From NCBI RefSeq assembly GCF_014695715.1, contig NZ_JACJOT010000008.1, positions 186,001 through 250,000 on the forward strand: a stretch of 64,000 nucleotides of DNA. Direction: 5' to 3'. The position numbers and the translations under genes were made by a program. The stretch's first letter is position 1; each line of letters begins with the position of its first letter. Below the pieces are notes generated by a model, which was not told the DNA's origin, ran no database searches, and was given only the letters and a program-made list of their open reading frames with translations. Shown piece by piece: positions 1 to 10,992 of the stretch. This DNA is from Microcoleus sp. FACHB-68. GTDB lineage: Bacteria > Cyanobacteriota > Cyanobacteriia > Cyanobacteriales > Oscillatoriaceae.

Positions 1-195
1 TATATAACTTACACAATCTACTGAGGCCGGGTTTTAATTTATCGTCTCAGATGACATAAGATTTTAGTTCTAACCTTTTTCAGTCTGCCCAATAAGTGTC
101 GCTCCATAGCAACCGCCGCAAAGTTGTCTACAAATTGTCTCCTTTCACCGGCACAAACCGCGCAAACAATCATAGATTCTGAGACAATCAGAGTT

Positions 196-350
196 GTCAT
201 GGTCATTGGTCATTGGTCATTGGTCATCAGTCTTGGGTAATGACTGATGATTGACGGTTCATCGTTCATGCCAGCAATGAACAATGAACAATGAACAATG
301 AACAATTAGAAATTAGCAAGCTCACAACTGACAAATGACAAATGACAATT
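196..350. repeat. Heptamer tandem-repeat cluster upstream of ilvD
   Basis: Three successive runs of 7-bp units are visible: TGGTCAT units around 196-230, AATGAAC units around 275-306 and TGACAAA units around 327-350. This is the pattern of cyanobacterial short tandemly repeated repetitive (STRR) sequences. The last run continues into the start codon region of ilvD, so the first codons of that gene are themselves repeat sequence. The rest of positions 1-195 shows no gene. Confidence 0.85.
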
Positions 351-2020
351 TGAGAAGCAGCGTTGTGACCCAAGGTGTGCAGCGTTCGCCAAACCGGGCA
401 ATGCTGCGTGCCGTTGGGTTTGGTGACGGAGATTTCACGAAACCGATTGTGGGAATTGCCAATGGTTACAGCACGATCACACCGTGCAATATGGGATTGA
501 ACCAGTTGGCGCTGCGGGCTGAGGCAGGAGCGCGGGCTGCCGGTGCCATGCCCCAGTTATTTGGCACGATTACGATCAGTGATGGCATCTCGATGGGAAC
601 AGAGGGGATGAAATATTCCCTGGTATCGCGGGAGGTGATTGCAGACTCGATAGAGACAGTTTGTAATGGCCAAAGTATGGATGGGGTGCTCGCGGTTGGT
701 GGCTGCGATAAAAATATGCCAGGGGCGATGATTGCGATCGCTCGTTTGAATATCCCCGCAGTTTTTGTCTACGGCGGCACGATTAAACCAGGCCATCACA
801 ACGGACGGGATCTGACAGTTGTCAGTCCTTTTGAGGCTGTGGGTGAATACAGCGCCGGCAAAATTGATGAGGCAGAACTACTGGAAGTCGAGCGTAAGGC
901 TTGCCCCGGTGCCGGTTCTTGCGGCGGTATGTATACGGCTAATACCATGTCTTCTGCATTTGAGGCAATGGGAATGAGTTTGATGTACTCTTCCACGATG
1001 GCGGCTGAGGATGCAGAAAAAGCAGACAGTGCAGAAAAGTCGGCATTTGTTCTGGTTGAGGCAATCAAAAACCAGATTTTGCCCCGTCAAATTTTGACTC
1101 GCAAGGCGTTTGAAAATGCGATTTCGGTGATTATGGCCGTGGGTGGATCTACAAATGCAGTGCTGCATTTGCTGGCAATTGCCCATGCGGTAGGTGTCGA
1201 GTTAAAGCTTGAGGACTTTGAAACGATTCGCGCCAAGGTGCCGGTGTTGTGCGATCTCAAGCCGAGTGGTCGCTATGTTGCAACAGATTTGCATAAAGCC
1301 GGCGGGATTCCGCTGGTGATGAAAATGCTGCTAGAGCACGGCTTACTGCACGGAGATGCGCTAACTGTAACCGGCAAGACGATTGCAGAACAGTTGGCAG
1401 ATGTCCCATCTGAACCGGCAGCCGGTCAAGATGTGATCCGTCCTTGGAATAATCCGCTTTACGCTCAAGGGCACTTGGCAATTCTCAGCGGAAATCTGGC
1501 GACAGAAGGCGCAGTTGCCAAGATTAGCGGTGTCAAAACTCCTAGTATCACCGGCCCTGCACGCGTGTTTGAATCAGAAGAGGAGTGCTTGAAAGCAATT
1601 ATGGCCGGCAAAATTCAAGCCGGTGACGTGCTGATTGTTCGCTATGAAGGGCCAAAAGGTGGGCCAGGAATGCGAGAAATGCTGGCTCCTACCTCGGCGC
1701 TTATCGGTGCCGGCTTGGGAGATAAGGTGGGGTTAATTACTGATGGCCGGTTTTCTGGGGGCACTTATGGCTTGGTGGTTGGCCATGTCGCACCCGAAGC
1801 CGCCGTTGGGGGGACAATCGCCCTGGTTCAGGAAAACGATAGCATTACCATTGACGCCCGTACCCGTTCGTTACACCTTCATGTACCTGATGAAGAATTA
1901 GAGCGCCGGCGCAGTGCTTGGCAGCCGCCTAAGCCCCGCTATACAAGCGGTGTGCTGGCTAAATACGCCAAGTTGGTTTCTTCCAGCAGTGTTGGGGCGG
2001 TTACGGATTTAGGTTTATAG
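335..2020 (+). CDS. ilvD: Dihydroxy-acid dehydratase
   Basis: This enzyme dehydrates 2,3-dihydroxy-isovalerate and 2,3-dihydroxy-3-methylvalerate to the 2-keto acids of valine and isoleucine biosynthesis in the cytoplasm, using an iron-sulfur cluster. The 561-residue protein has the usual IlvD/Edd family length and contains the cluster-binding motifs [10 protein letters not shown] and [15 protein letters not shown] plus the GRFSGGT motif near the C-terminus. The start at 335 fits the family N-terminus (residues [20 protein letters not shown] follow directly). The ATG lies inside a TGACAAA heptamer array and has no clear Shine-Dalgarno sequence. It stands alone, convergent with the next gene on the minus strand. 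leuA, from the branched-chain amino acid pathway as well, lies 1.4 kb away but in the opposite orientation. Confidence 0.97.
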   Translation: MTNDNLRSSVVTQGVQRSPNRAMLRAVGFGDGDFTKPIVGIANGYSTITPCNMGLNQLALRAEAGARAAGAMPQLFGTITISDGISMGTEGMKYSLVSREVIADSIETVCNGQSMDGVLAVGGCDKNMPGAMIAIARLNIPAVFVYGGTIKPGHHNGRDLTVVSPFEAVGEYSAGKIDEAELLEVERKACPGAGSCGGMYTANTMSSAFEAMGMSLMYSSTMAAEDAEKADSAEKSAFVLVEAIKNQILPRQILTRKAFENAISVIMAVGGSTNAVLHLLAIAHAVGVELKLEDFETIRAKVPVLCDLKPSGRYVATDLHKAGGIPLVMKMLLEHGLLHGDALTVTGKTIAEQLADVPSEPAAGQDVIRPWNNPLYAQGHLAILSGNLATEGAVAKISGVKTPSITGPARVFESEEECLKAIMAGKIQAGDVLIVRYEGPKGGPGMREMLAPTSALIGAGLGDKVGLITDGRFSGGTYGLVVGHVAPEAAVGGTIALVQENDSITIDARTRSLHLHVPDEELERRRSAWQPPKPRYTSGVLAKYAKLVSSSSVGAVTDLGL

Positions 2021-2144
2021 GGGAATTGGGAATGGGGCATTGGGGATTGGGGATTGGGCATAGGAGGGAGTGCTGAGTAAGAGAGGGGGACAGTATTCTC
2101 TATATTTATTAACCATTCCCCATGCCCAATGCCCCATGCCCTCT
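2021..2144. repeat. GGGGATT/GGGCAT-type tandem repeat between convergent genes
   Basis: The left part carries repeats of a G-rich 7-bp word (variants of TTGGGGA and TGGGGCA) and the right part (about 2110-2140) carries the complementary type (variants of TGCCCCA), so the RNA from either strand could fold. The same repeat family recurs at about 47740-47811 and 61040-61095. It separates the stop codons of ilvD and the downstream minus-strand gene and may act as a terminator, which is an inference. Confidence 0.75.
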
Positions 2145-3188
2145 TTAATTATCTTTCAGCAGAATTTGCCGCAACCGTTGTGGCAGCAAGCGAAAGATCA
2201 AGCGCTCGATCTTGGGACGCCGGCATTGAGACAAAAGTCCTAAAGAGATAATGGCAATCCCCACAACCGTCAGGGTAAAGGGAGAAAAGACGGAGTCTTG
2301 AAAAATTTGATAGGCTAGGTTGCTGAGATATCCCAAAACGCCCATCCCGCCAAACAACAAAAACACTCGCCGTTTTAATAGTGCTGAGAGGACGATTAAT
2401 CCGCCATTAATTAGGCAGTAAAGGAATCGCTGCAAATCGCTGTCTCCTCCCATGAGCGATAGGGCAATCCAGAAAGAAAGTAACCCGAATAAATATAGCC
2501 AAAAAGCATAATCTTCTTGACCTCTTTTAGTGTGAAGATCGACCCAATAAGCAACGACTAAACACGCTAATCCAAACCATAATCCAACCAGCAGTTGCTG
2601 TTCCCAAGTAAACGCTATCTGCCCAAACAGCAAAGGCGTTAAATCCATCGACATATACCAGAGGGAGAAGGTAATGGGAGCGCTCAGAAAGGGAAATGGG
2701 ATAGCTTTGAGAGCGACTGCGCCGGCTAGGATGGTTGCCAGTTCTAAGAGGAACCGGCTGCCTTTAACCCAAATATAGTAATCTTGGTAATTGCCGGGAT
2801 TGCCTAGTGGCCAAATTCCCAGCCATCTTTGCAGGCTATATGTTGCGAGAGGGGCAAGACAAACGGCTATCGTTACCAGCAAGCCGCCCAGAACTTTCAG
2901 GTTTTTTTTGTACCAAAGAATAGTGCCGGCAAGGAAAAAGCAGAGGATGTAGAAGCTTGCTGTTAGACACACCCCGCCACTGCCAAAGGCTTCTTCAGCG
3001 AGAAGCATGAACCAACCCATCGCACAGATGACGATGGCGGCACCAAAGGAGTAGGCTGCATTCGCCATGCCAAATTGTGAGCGGCTCTTGTTGCGCTCTG
3101 AGAGTGCCTCCCAGAGCGCTTCTGCCTGTTCAGGGGCGATAAGTTCCTGGGAGGCAGCCCATTGAAAATCCTCTTTGGATACTTTCAT
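2145..3188 (-). CDS. Polytopic membrane protein, DUF2157-like
   Basis: This 347-residue integral membrane protein has no assignable function. The N-terminal 35 residues form a short soluble helix-rich segment (WAASQELIAPEQAEALWEAL) like the SHOCT-like/DUF2157 N-terminus, where a short helix precedes a bundle of membrane segments. After it come about eight to ten hydrophobic segments (for instance around residues 45-65, 75-95, 100-120, 150-170, 195-215, 225-245 and 255-320), ending in a basic tail. The DUF2157 relation rests on architecture rather than on a diagnostic motif. The gene stands between the leuA terminator and ilvD and has its own start, with no operon partner visible. Confidence 0.7.
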   Translation of the reverse strand: MKVSKEDFQWAASQELIAPEQAEALWEALSERNKSRSQFGMANAAYSFGAAIVICAMGWFMLLAEEAFGSGGVCLTASFYILCFFLAGTILWYKKNLKVLGGLLVTIAVCLAPLATYSLQRWLGIWPLGNPGNYQDYYIWVKGSRFLLELATILAGAVALKAIPFPFLSAPITFSLWYMSMDLTPLLFGQIAFTWEQQLLVGLWFGLACLVVAYWVDLHTKRGQEDYAFWLYLFGLLSFWIALSLMGGDSDLQRFLYCLINGGLIVLSALLKRRVFLLFGGMGVLGYLSNLAYQIFQDSVFSPFTLTVVGIAIISLGLLSQCRRPKIERLIFRLLPQRLRQILLKDN

Positions 3189-3395
3189 TTGTCAAAGTTT
3201 CAGTGTTCAAGGTCAGCTTCCAGCAATTTTTAATTTTAAAGAACTAAACGGAACTGTACCCAAAAGCTGCCGGCCTTTAATCAATTTTAGATTTTAAAAA
3301 ATGTCAAAGCCAGTAGAATCCTCTTTCTAATAGGGTTTTAGCGTTTGTTAGCAGATTTAAGCTTAACTTTGCCCCACCGGCTTTGAGGAGAAAGC

Positions 3396-3420
3396 AAAAA
3401 GGGCGCAGTTAATTGCGCCC
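3396..3420 (-). terminator. Rho-independent terminator of leuA
   Basis: On the minus strand a 7-bp perfect stem, GGGCGCA/TGCGCCC, with a 6-nt loop is followed by TTTTT. It lies 34 bp beyond the leuA stop codon. Confidence 0.85.
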
Positions 3421-3453
3421 CGGTTAGTGTTGTCTTGTCAGTCTAAAAGAAGT

Positions 3454-5070
3454 TTAGGAGTGAGTTGCAGTTGCTCTCTCTGATGCCTCACCGGCTGCCG
3501 GTGCCGGCTGCAATGCGACGTAAAGCCGGTTGAGGGCATTTACATAAGCATGAGCGGAAGCGACGATAATATCAGTGTTGGCCGATCGCCCAGAGAACAC
3601 GCGCTCTCCATGCTTTAGACGAATTGTCACTTCTCCAAGGGCGTCAATGCCGGCAGTTACAGACTGCACCGAAAACTCAATCAACTGATTCGGCACATTC
3701 ACCACGCGGTTAATCGCTTTATACACAGCATCCACGGGACCTGTACCAATGGCTGCATCGGTTAATTCTTCGCCTGTCGGTGTCCGCAGCGTCACGGTTG
3801 CTGTGGGACGAGCACGATCTCCGCAGGAAACCTGAACCAATTCCAGACGGAACATTTCAGGCGGTTGTTGAATTTCATCATTAACAATCGATTCGAGATC
3901 CCAATCGGTAATCTCTTTCTTTTTATCCGCAACGGTTTTAAACTTGATAAACGCGTTATTTAGCTCGGTTTCTGACAGTTCAAAACCCAATTCTTTGAGG
4001 CGGGTTTGGAAGGCGTGCCGGCCAGAAAGTTTACCCAAAACAATTTGATTCTGGGTCAGCCCAATCGATTGGGCGTCCATGATTTCATAAGTCAATTTGT
4101 TTTTGAGAATGCCATCTTGGTGAATCCCTGACTCATGAGAAAAAGCATTTGCCCCAACAATTGCTTTATTCGGCTGCACCAACATCCCGGTGAGGCTAGA
4201 AACCAAGCGGGATGTTTTGTAAATTTGCCGCGTGTCAATATTCGTGAGAGGCGCTTCAGAATCAGCCGGACGCCCTAAGAAGGGATTAAAATACTGACGC
4301 CGGACGTGTAAAGCCATCACCAATTCTTCCATCGCCGCATTACCGGCGCGTTCACCGATGCCATTGATGGTACATTCTAACTGCCTTGCACCGTTCTTTA
4401 CGGCTTCTAGAAAGTTGGCAACTGCTAAACCTAAGTCATTATGTCCGTGAACGGAAATAATTGCTTGGTCGATGTTGGGGACATTTTCTTTAATTCCCCG
4501 AATGATCGCCCCAAATTCCGAGGGAGTGGTGTAACCGACGGTATCTGGAATATTCACGGTTGTTGCGCCGGCAGCAATGGCTCGTTCTAATACCTGATAC
4601 AAAAATTCTGGATCTGATCTGCCGGCATCTTCTGGCGAAAATTCCACATCCTCGACAAAAGTTTTGGCGTAGGCAACCATTTCTTCGGCAATCGCCAGCA
4701 CTTCTGCGCGGGTTTTCTTGAGCTTGTATTCTAAGTGAATATCAGACGTGGCGATAAACGTGTGAATCCGCGCATGAGCTGCCGGTTTCAAAGCGTTTCC
4801 AGCGGCTTCAATATCTTTTTTGGTAGCTCTAGCTAAACCGCAAATAATCGGCCCATCTTCTGTTCCCACCAGTTGGGCGATTTTCTGTACGGCTTCAAAA
4901 TCACCCGGACTGGTAAAGGGGAAGCCGGCTTCAATCACATCCACGCCCAGTCTGGCTAATTGTCGAGCAATGGTTAATTTTTCATCCACATTTAAGGTGG
5001 CTCCAGGGGACTGCTCCCCATCCCGAAGTGTCGTGTCAAAAATGATAATTCGGTCTTGTGTTGGTTTCAT
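3454..5070 (-). CDS. leuA: 2-isopropylmalate synthase
   Basis: LeuA condenses acetyl-CoA with 2-ketoisovalerate, the first committed step of leucine biosynthesis. The 538-residue protein has the TIM-barrel catalytic domain first: the signature [16 protein letters not shown] at about residues 11-26, the metal-binding HGHNDLG at about 208 and [17 protein letters not shown] just after. The C-terminal 160 residues are the LeuA allosteric domain that binds leucine in the family. Both length and motifs match long-form (LeuA type 1) enzymes. The last residues are Ala/Glu-rich and look like a variable tail. The upstream 100 bp (5071-5171) contains T-rich repeated TTTTGTCT words on the plus strand, and a strong terminator follows the gene. 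Confidence 0.97.
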   Translation of the reverse strand: MKPTQDRIIIFDTTLRDGEQSPGATLNVDEKLTIARQLARLGVDVIEAGFPFTSPGDFEAVQKIAQLVGTEDGPIICGLARATKKDIEAAGNALKPAAHARIHTFIATSDIHLEYKLKKTRAEVLAIAEEMVAYAKTFVEDVEFSPEDAGRSDPEFLYQVLERAIAAGATTVNIPDTVGYTTPSEFGAIIRGIKENVPNIDQAIISVHGHNDLGLAVANFLEAVKNGARQLECTINGIGERAGNAAMEELVMALHVRRQYFNPFLGRPADSEAPLTNIDTRQIYKTSRLVSSLTGMLVQPNKAIVGANAFSHESGIHQDGILKNKLTYEIMDAQSIGLTQNQIVLGKLSGRHAFQTRLKELGFELSETELNNAFIKFKTVADKKKEITDWDLESIVNDEIQQPPEMFRLELVQVSCGDRARPTATVTLRTPTGEELTDAAIGTGPVDAVYKAINRVVNVPNQLIEFSVQSVTAGIDALGEVTIRLKHGERVFSGRSANTDIIVASAHAYVNALNRLYVALQPAPAAGEASERATATHS

Positions 5071-5171
5071 TTCAATTACCTCTTCTAGCTTGAGCTTTTT
5101 GTCTTGTGTATTGTCTCTTTTGTCTGGAATCTTGTGCCTTTTATCCTTAATAAACGAGCGAGGACGGGAAT

Positions 5172-5693
5172 TTAATAATCTATCTTTTCTATATGGTCGC
5201 GAATTTCGTTGAGATCGATATACCGATCTGTTGCATTCCGCAGTTCCCTAGCAATCATTCCTTCTGTAGACACTACGGTGATATGAGTATTTTTGGAGCG
5301 CAGCAGTTCAATTGCTCGTTCAAAATCTCCATCTCCACTAAATAGAACTACTCGGTCATATTGGTCAACCGTATTAAACATATCAACAACAATTTCTATG
5401 TCTAAATTTGCTTTTTGTGAGTAGCGTCCGGAGGAGTCATCGTAATATTCTTTCAGAATTTTTGTGCGGACAGTGTACCCCAAACTAATTAATGCGTCTC
5501 GGAACCCGCGCTGATCTTGGGGATCTTTCAGACCTGTATACCAAAAAGCATTGATTAGTCGCACCTCTGGCTGTTCACTTCTGAAATATTCCAACACTCT
5601 TCTGGGATCGAAAAACCACCCATTTTTTTGTTGAGCGTAGAACATATTGTTTCCGTCTACAAAAATAGACAGACGGTTCATTGAATAATTCAT
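5172..5693 (-). CDS. NYN domain protein, LabA/DUF88-like
   Basis: This 173-residue single-domain protein belongs to the NYN (PIN-like) family related to cyanobacterial LabA. The family fold is that of metal-dependent RNases, although LabA itself is known from circadian output. The acidic residues expected at the active site are visible: VDGNN near the N-terminus, the DIEIVVDMF segment at about residue 100 and [13 protein letters not shown] at about 120. The start could be Met1 or Met5 (5681); nothing in the upstream sequence decides. It lies 101 bp upstream of leuA on the same strand, without a terminator between them, so read-through is possible. RNase activity is a family inference. Confidence 0.85.
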   Translation of the reverse strand: MNYSMNRLSIFVDGNNMFYAQQKNGWFFDPRRVLEYFRSEQPEVRLINAFWYTGLKDPQDQRGFRDALISLGYTVRTKILKEYYDDSSGRYSQKANLDIEIVVDMFNTVDQYDRVVLFSGDGDFERAIELLRSKNTHITVVSTEGMIARELRNATDRYIDLNEIRDHIEKIDY

Positions 5694-6764
5694 AGAAAGT
5701 TAGGTCTAAAATTTGTAGAAAACTACATTAAGCAGAATAGCCTATTCTAGCAATTCCCTTTCAAAATTGGTACTTATTAATAAGTTTTTAGGGACTAGAT
5801 GTTTAACCGGCAAGTTCGATTTGGGCAAAACTGCCTGTTAATCGCACTTATGAGGGATTTTTGCTTTTCCTAGACTCGCAGTTCACTCGCTTTTGGGTAA
5901 GCGAATGAACACTTAGCTCATGATGGTAAGACGTTATCGGCTGCTAATTGAATGTAACAGAGTGCAATTCTCCTAGATATTTCAGATTTTAATTTAAGTA
6001 GCACCTTTAGGATGATAATTTTGTAACCCTTTGAGAAAGATAGATGCTTGGCAAGGCGAGAGATTTCGCACCGGCTGCGTCATCACCATCTTTCAACTTT
6101 ACCTCTAATTGACACGCTCTAACTCGCAGAAAGCCGGGGTCAGGATTTTGTCTGAGTATGCGAGTGTGTCAAACACGAGCCTGACAAAATGCTAGCCGAG
6201 GGCGCTTTTGCCGGCGCGTAGGGGCGCAAGATTGTATGTGCCCAAGAGTTACAGGTTACTTTGGCTGCTGCGATTTTCCCTTGTTGCAAGGTTAACCGTG
6301 GGGTTGCACGGGTTGGCAATGGGGGTACTGTGTATGACAACAGAACGTCCAATCTGCCAGTTTTTATGGCATCCACAGGTTACAGCCGGCGAAAACCTTG
6401 TATTTATTTTCTCATACTTTGTCTTATCGGCGAGTTCTTGCAAAAGTGCCGGTTGCAACGCTCAACCGCCAGCTTTCTCGCGTCAAAAATGAAGCAAAAG
6501 TGGGACTGGGAGGGCGGAAAACCCAATAACTAATCGGCTGTAGATGCCTGTAACCGGCGCAGTGTGTTTTATTATGGTTGCCGGCTATAAGCGCCTACTG
6601 GCCTCAGCTTGCAGCTATTGTGGGCGCTGAGGATTACACTATGAACTCGCTTTGCATAACCCGCAGCGTTTGTGATTTCGTGGAGTGATTGCCGGTGCTT
6701 CACCCCACAGATTTGATCACCATCAAATTGCTCCCTTGCACCCCTGAAATACATAGACTCAGCC
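5694..6764. other. 1.07-kb intergenic region without a convincing gene
   Basis: Several overlapping short open frames exist on both strands between 6140 and 6847, but none resembles a protein and all have poor starts. Three structured spots are visible: a hairpin at 5881-5910, an inverted repeat ATTTTGTC/GACAAAAT at 6145-6152 and 6183-6190, and GCCGG words. A non-coding RNA is possible, but no known RNA family was recognised. The right end includes the downstream region of rre1. Confidence 0.5.
5881..5910. other. Long hairpin in the orphan intergenic region
   Basis: GTTCACTCGCTT (5881-5892) pairs with AAGCGAATGAAC (5899-5910), 11 of 12 positions, around a 6-nt loop. No T-run follows on either strand, so it does not look like a simple terminator. 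Confidence 0.6.
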
Positions 6765-7421
6765 TCAAGCCATGTTGGTTTCAATCGCCCAACGCGCCAA
6801 CTCTGTGCGGTTGTGAAGACTGGTTTTGCCCAGCATATTGGAGACATGGCTTTCTATTGTCCTTTGGCTGACATTCATCACTTCAGCAATTTCACGGTTT
6901 GCCATGCCCCGCGCCACTAACTGAACGACTTTTAGTTCGGTAGGAGTTAATTCCACATCGAAGGGCACCTGAATTTTCGGCCCATTATCTCCTGCTTTGT
7001 TTTGATGATTGATCAGGCGGTTTGTGTGTTTGAGGGAAGATTCTACTTGCGCGACGAGTTCTTCTGGCTCAAACGGCTTAACCATATAAACATCAGCCCC
7101 TGTGTTTAAGCCTTTCACCTTATCTTGGCTTTGTCCTTTTGCCGAAAGGAATAACACTGGAATCCAATTTGTTTTGGGATCTTGCCGGACGTGCTGTACA
7201 AATGCATAGCCGTCCATTTCTGGCATCATCACATCACAAATAATCATGTCTGGATTTTCTTGTTCCAGAATCTCCAGCGCTTCCCGACCGTTTTCTGCTG
7301 TGATGACTTCATACCCTCGAAATTCAAGGTAATCCTTGACAAGCAAAATTAGGTTTGGGTCATCATCAATCAGTAAAAGTCGCCGTTGATCTCGTATGCT
7401 GGTTTCCTTCATACTGTGCAA
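6765..7421 (-). CDS. rre1: NarL-family response regulator, Rre1/Ycf29-like
   Basis: This 218-residue two-component response regulator binds DNA through a LuxR-type helix-turn-helix. The receiver domain (about residues 14-130) has the acidic pair at Asp19-Asp21, the phospho-acceptor Asp63 in IICDVMMPEMDGY and the conserved Lys in YMVKPFEPEE. The C-terminal HTH reads LTPTELKVVQLVARGMANRE followed by the recognition helix SQRTIESHVSNML. Near-complete agreement with my recollection of cyanobacterial Rre1 (plastid Ycf29), a heat/salt-stress regulator, supports the symbol. groESL, a stress operon, lies 1.3 kb upstream, but adjacency alone does not prove a link. Met4 (7412) is an alternative start. 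Confidence 0.85.
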   Translation of the reverse strand: MHSMKETSIRDQRRLLLIDDDPNLILLVKDYLEFRGYEVITAENGREALEILEQENPDMIICDVMMPEMDGYAFVQHVRQDPKTNWIPVLFLSAKGQSQDKVKGLNTGADVYMVKPFEPEELVAQVESSLKHTNRLINHQNKAGDNGPKIQVPFDVELTPTELKVVQLVARGMANREIAEVMNVSQRTIESHVSNMLGKTSLHNRTELARWAIETNMA

Positions 7422-7758
7422 CTCGTATTGCCTGAATTAAGGGTTTGTGTGAGCGATTTTCTTATCAGTAGAATATACGATTTCATGTCTCTGCGGCTGC
7501 ACTTGCTTTTCCTTTCTTTATCAAGGAAAAACCTCTATTTTTTTTAGATTATGCCCCTTTAAATTGAGAACAACCGTAGAGATACGGAGGTCATACACTT
7601 TACTATGGTGCTATTATATAAGATTTGGCGGTGGTTGGCTACTTTTAAGGAAATTAGGATTGAGACAGTGTGGCTGCCAGTAGATGGGAATAGGAAAAGA
7701 GAGAGGGAAAATCTTAGAGTTTTGGCGCTTAATCCCGTTGTGATTCAATCGGCGACTG
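7422..7758. other. Intergenic region upstream of rre1
   Basis: This stretch should contain the rre1 promoter on the minus strand. A small hairpin, CCGTA-GAGA-TACGG, lies at 7574-7587. No gene was seen. Confidence 0.5.
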
Positions 7759-8283
7759 TCAGAGTTTAGATGCCGGCTGTTCTGGGATCACCGGCTCAAG
7801 CGTCCCGCCATCTGCCGGTTTTTGTTCAACAGGTTGCGCTAAATCTGCCGGCACCTCAAGGGGTTGTGGCAAAGGATGCGTTAAAAAGGCATATTCTGCA
7901 ACCACCTGGTTCCCGATTAAATGTTCTTGAATAATTCGCTCGATCACTTCAGGAGTGGCATTGCGATACCAGACGCCATCTGGATAGACCACAATAATTG
8001 GCCCACACGCGCAAACTCGCAGGCAGTTGGCTTTCGTCCGGAAGATGCAGTTGGGGCGAGTTTCAGTGGGTTGATCGAGTTTTAATTGCTTTAGGCGCTT
8101 TTTCAAATACTCCCACGATTCTAAACCGGCTTCCTTTGTGCAGCACTTGGCATTGGTTTGATCGGCGCAGATAAAGATGTGTCGCTGAATTTGCGGCAGT
8201 CCCAAGCTTTGCACACAAGCTGCTAAAGCTTGGTTATTGAAAGATTCATCGCTCTGGGGTGGTTGAGTGACAGACGAAGTCAT
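7759..8283 (-). CDS. Thioredoxin-like (2Fe-2S) ferredoxin domain protein
   Basis: This 174-residue soluble protein has the thioredoxin-like [2Fe-2S] ferredoxin fold, as in NuoE-like shethna-type ferredoxins. The family's four cluster cysteines are plausible in the order [10 protein letters not shown] (about residue 39) and CLRVCACGP (about residue 89), with the typical VYPDGVWY strand and the [16 protein letters not shown] helix after it. The N-terminal 30 and C-terminal 35 residues are low-complexity (Gln/Ser and Pro/Glu-rich) and probably flexible. The redox partner is unknown. The gene is divergent from groESL, so the 430 bp between them contains both promoters. Confidence 0.85.
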   Translation of the reverse strand: MTSSVTQPPQSDESFNNQALAACVQSLGLPQIQRHIFICADQTNAKCCTKEAGLESWEYLKKRLKQLKLDQPTETRPNCIFRTKANCLRVCACGPIIVVYPDGVWYRNATPEVIERIIQEHLIGNQVVAEYAFLTHPLPQPLEVPADLAQPVEQKPADGGTLEPVIPEQPASKL

Positions 8284-8445
8284 ATTAAGCGTTCAGAGGT
8301 TAAAGGGATTTTGTTCGGGGAGTTTCTAGGGTTGAGCGAAAAGTTTTGTTTAAACCTGCCATGACTTAGAGGCAAGCGGCAGATCGCCCTCACACTGGCT
8401 CCACACGTTAAGTATTTCTACTGTATAGCCGGCATAACAGGTTAA

Positions 8446-8461
8446 GTTCGGGAACCCGTAC
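8446..8461 (+). promoter_or_regulatory. K-box upstream of groESL
   Basis: The sequence GTTCGGGAACCCGTAC matches the cyanobacterial K-box consensus GTTCGG-NNAN-CCNNAC at every fixed position. K-boxes were described for light- or heat-regulated groESL control in Anabaena. It lies 39 bp upstream of the CIRCE element. Confidence 0.8.
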
Positions 8462-8500
8462 AGAAAAATTAGTTGCGCTTTGGGCGCTGACTCAGGTAAA

Positions 8501-8527
8501 TTAGCACTCAGGAGTTGAGAGTGCTAA
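8501..8527 (+). promoter_or_regulatory. CIRCE element (HrcA operator)
   Basis: TTAGCACTC, a 9-nt spacer and GAGTGCTAA form the perfect canonical CIRCE inverted repeat, the binding site of the heat-shock repressor HrcA. It is 187 bp upstream of the groES start codon, leaving a long leader. hrcA itself is not in the window. Confidence 0.98.
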
Positions 8528-8713
8528 CTCAAGACACCAGCTCAGAAAAAGTCGCAACCCCGGAAGGATTGACAAATCGAGAAGCCCTGATAGGTATATC
8601 AGCGGTGAGTCGGTAAAATCGAGTACCAGCCTTTAAGGAAATATCGGGCTGACTTCTGAGAAAGGTGCGTTCTCAATTTAATTCAATTTAACCTGTAGTA
8701 GGAGCGAATTTTT

Positions 8714-9025
8714 ATGGCAGCTGTATCTCTGAGCGTTTCCACAGTTAAACCTCTAGCCGATCGCGTTTTTGTCAAAGTGACTGCCTCGGAAGAGAAAACC
8801 GCTGGTGGCATTCTTCTGCCTGACACCGCCAAAGAAAAGCCCCAAGTTGGTGAAGTGGTGCAAGTTGGCCCTGGCAAGCGGAACGAAGATGGCTCCCGTC
8901 AAGAGATGGAAGTCAAACCAGGAGACAAGGTTCTCTACTCGAAGTATGCCGGCACCGATATCAAACTGGGAACCGAAGAATACGTTCTGCTCTCGGAAAA
9001 AGATATTCTCGCTATCGTTTCATAG
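8714..9025 (+). CDS. groES: Co-chaperonin GroES
   Basis: This 103-residue Cpn10 caps the GroEL cavity in the ATP-driven protein-folding cycle. It has the family core [20 protein letters not shown], followed by the mobile loop with [14 protein letters not shown], and the C-terminal KDILAIVS. The ATG at 8714 is preceded by GTAGGAGCG (GGAG, 9 bp upstream), which supports this start. It is the first gene of a two-gene operon with groEL, 97 bp apart, and is controlled by the CIRCE and K-box elements upstream. Confidence 0.98.
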   Translation: MAAVSLSVSTVKPLADRVFVKVTASEEKTAGGILLPDTAKEKPQVGEVVQVGPGKRNEDGSRQEMEVKPGDKVLYSKYAGTDIKLGTEEYVLLSEKDILAIVS

Positions 9026-9083
9026 CTTTTGTTAAATGCCAGCAGTCAAATGACTGATGGCAAATGACCTCTGACAGAATTGA

Positions 9084-10763
<1,680 letters not shown>

Positions 10764-10840
10764 ATCGATAAAGTTTGGGATGCCGGCTATATGCCGGTGT
10801 CACAAAATCGTTGCTACATCTAATTTTGGGAATTTTTTCA

Positions 10841-10869
10841 GCCGCTTCTACACAGAGGCGGCTTTTTTA
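10841..10869 (+). terminator. Rho-independent terminator of groESL
   Basis: An 8-bp stem (GCCGCTTC pairing with GAGGCGGC, one G-T pair) around a 6-nt loop is followed by TTTTTTA, 77 bp after the groEL stop. Confidence 0.9.
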
Positions 10870-10992
10870 TTGGGGGTTAATTCCGCTAACGGAGTAGAGT
10901 AATGTAGGGACGTAACCTCAAACTTTAAATCATATTTAAAATAGACAAATTACTAGGTCTAATACTGAAAATATCTGTTAAACATATCAATT

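Noticed and set aside
6208-6533. Overlapping small plus-strand frames between nyn and rre1
   Set aside because: Three frames are open at once over the same DNA, which argues for none of them; no ribosome site or homology.
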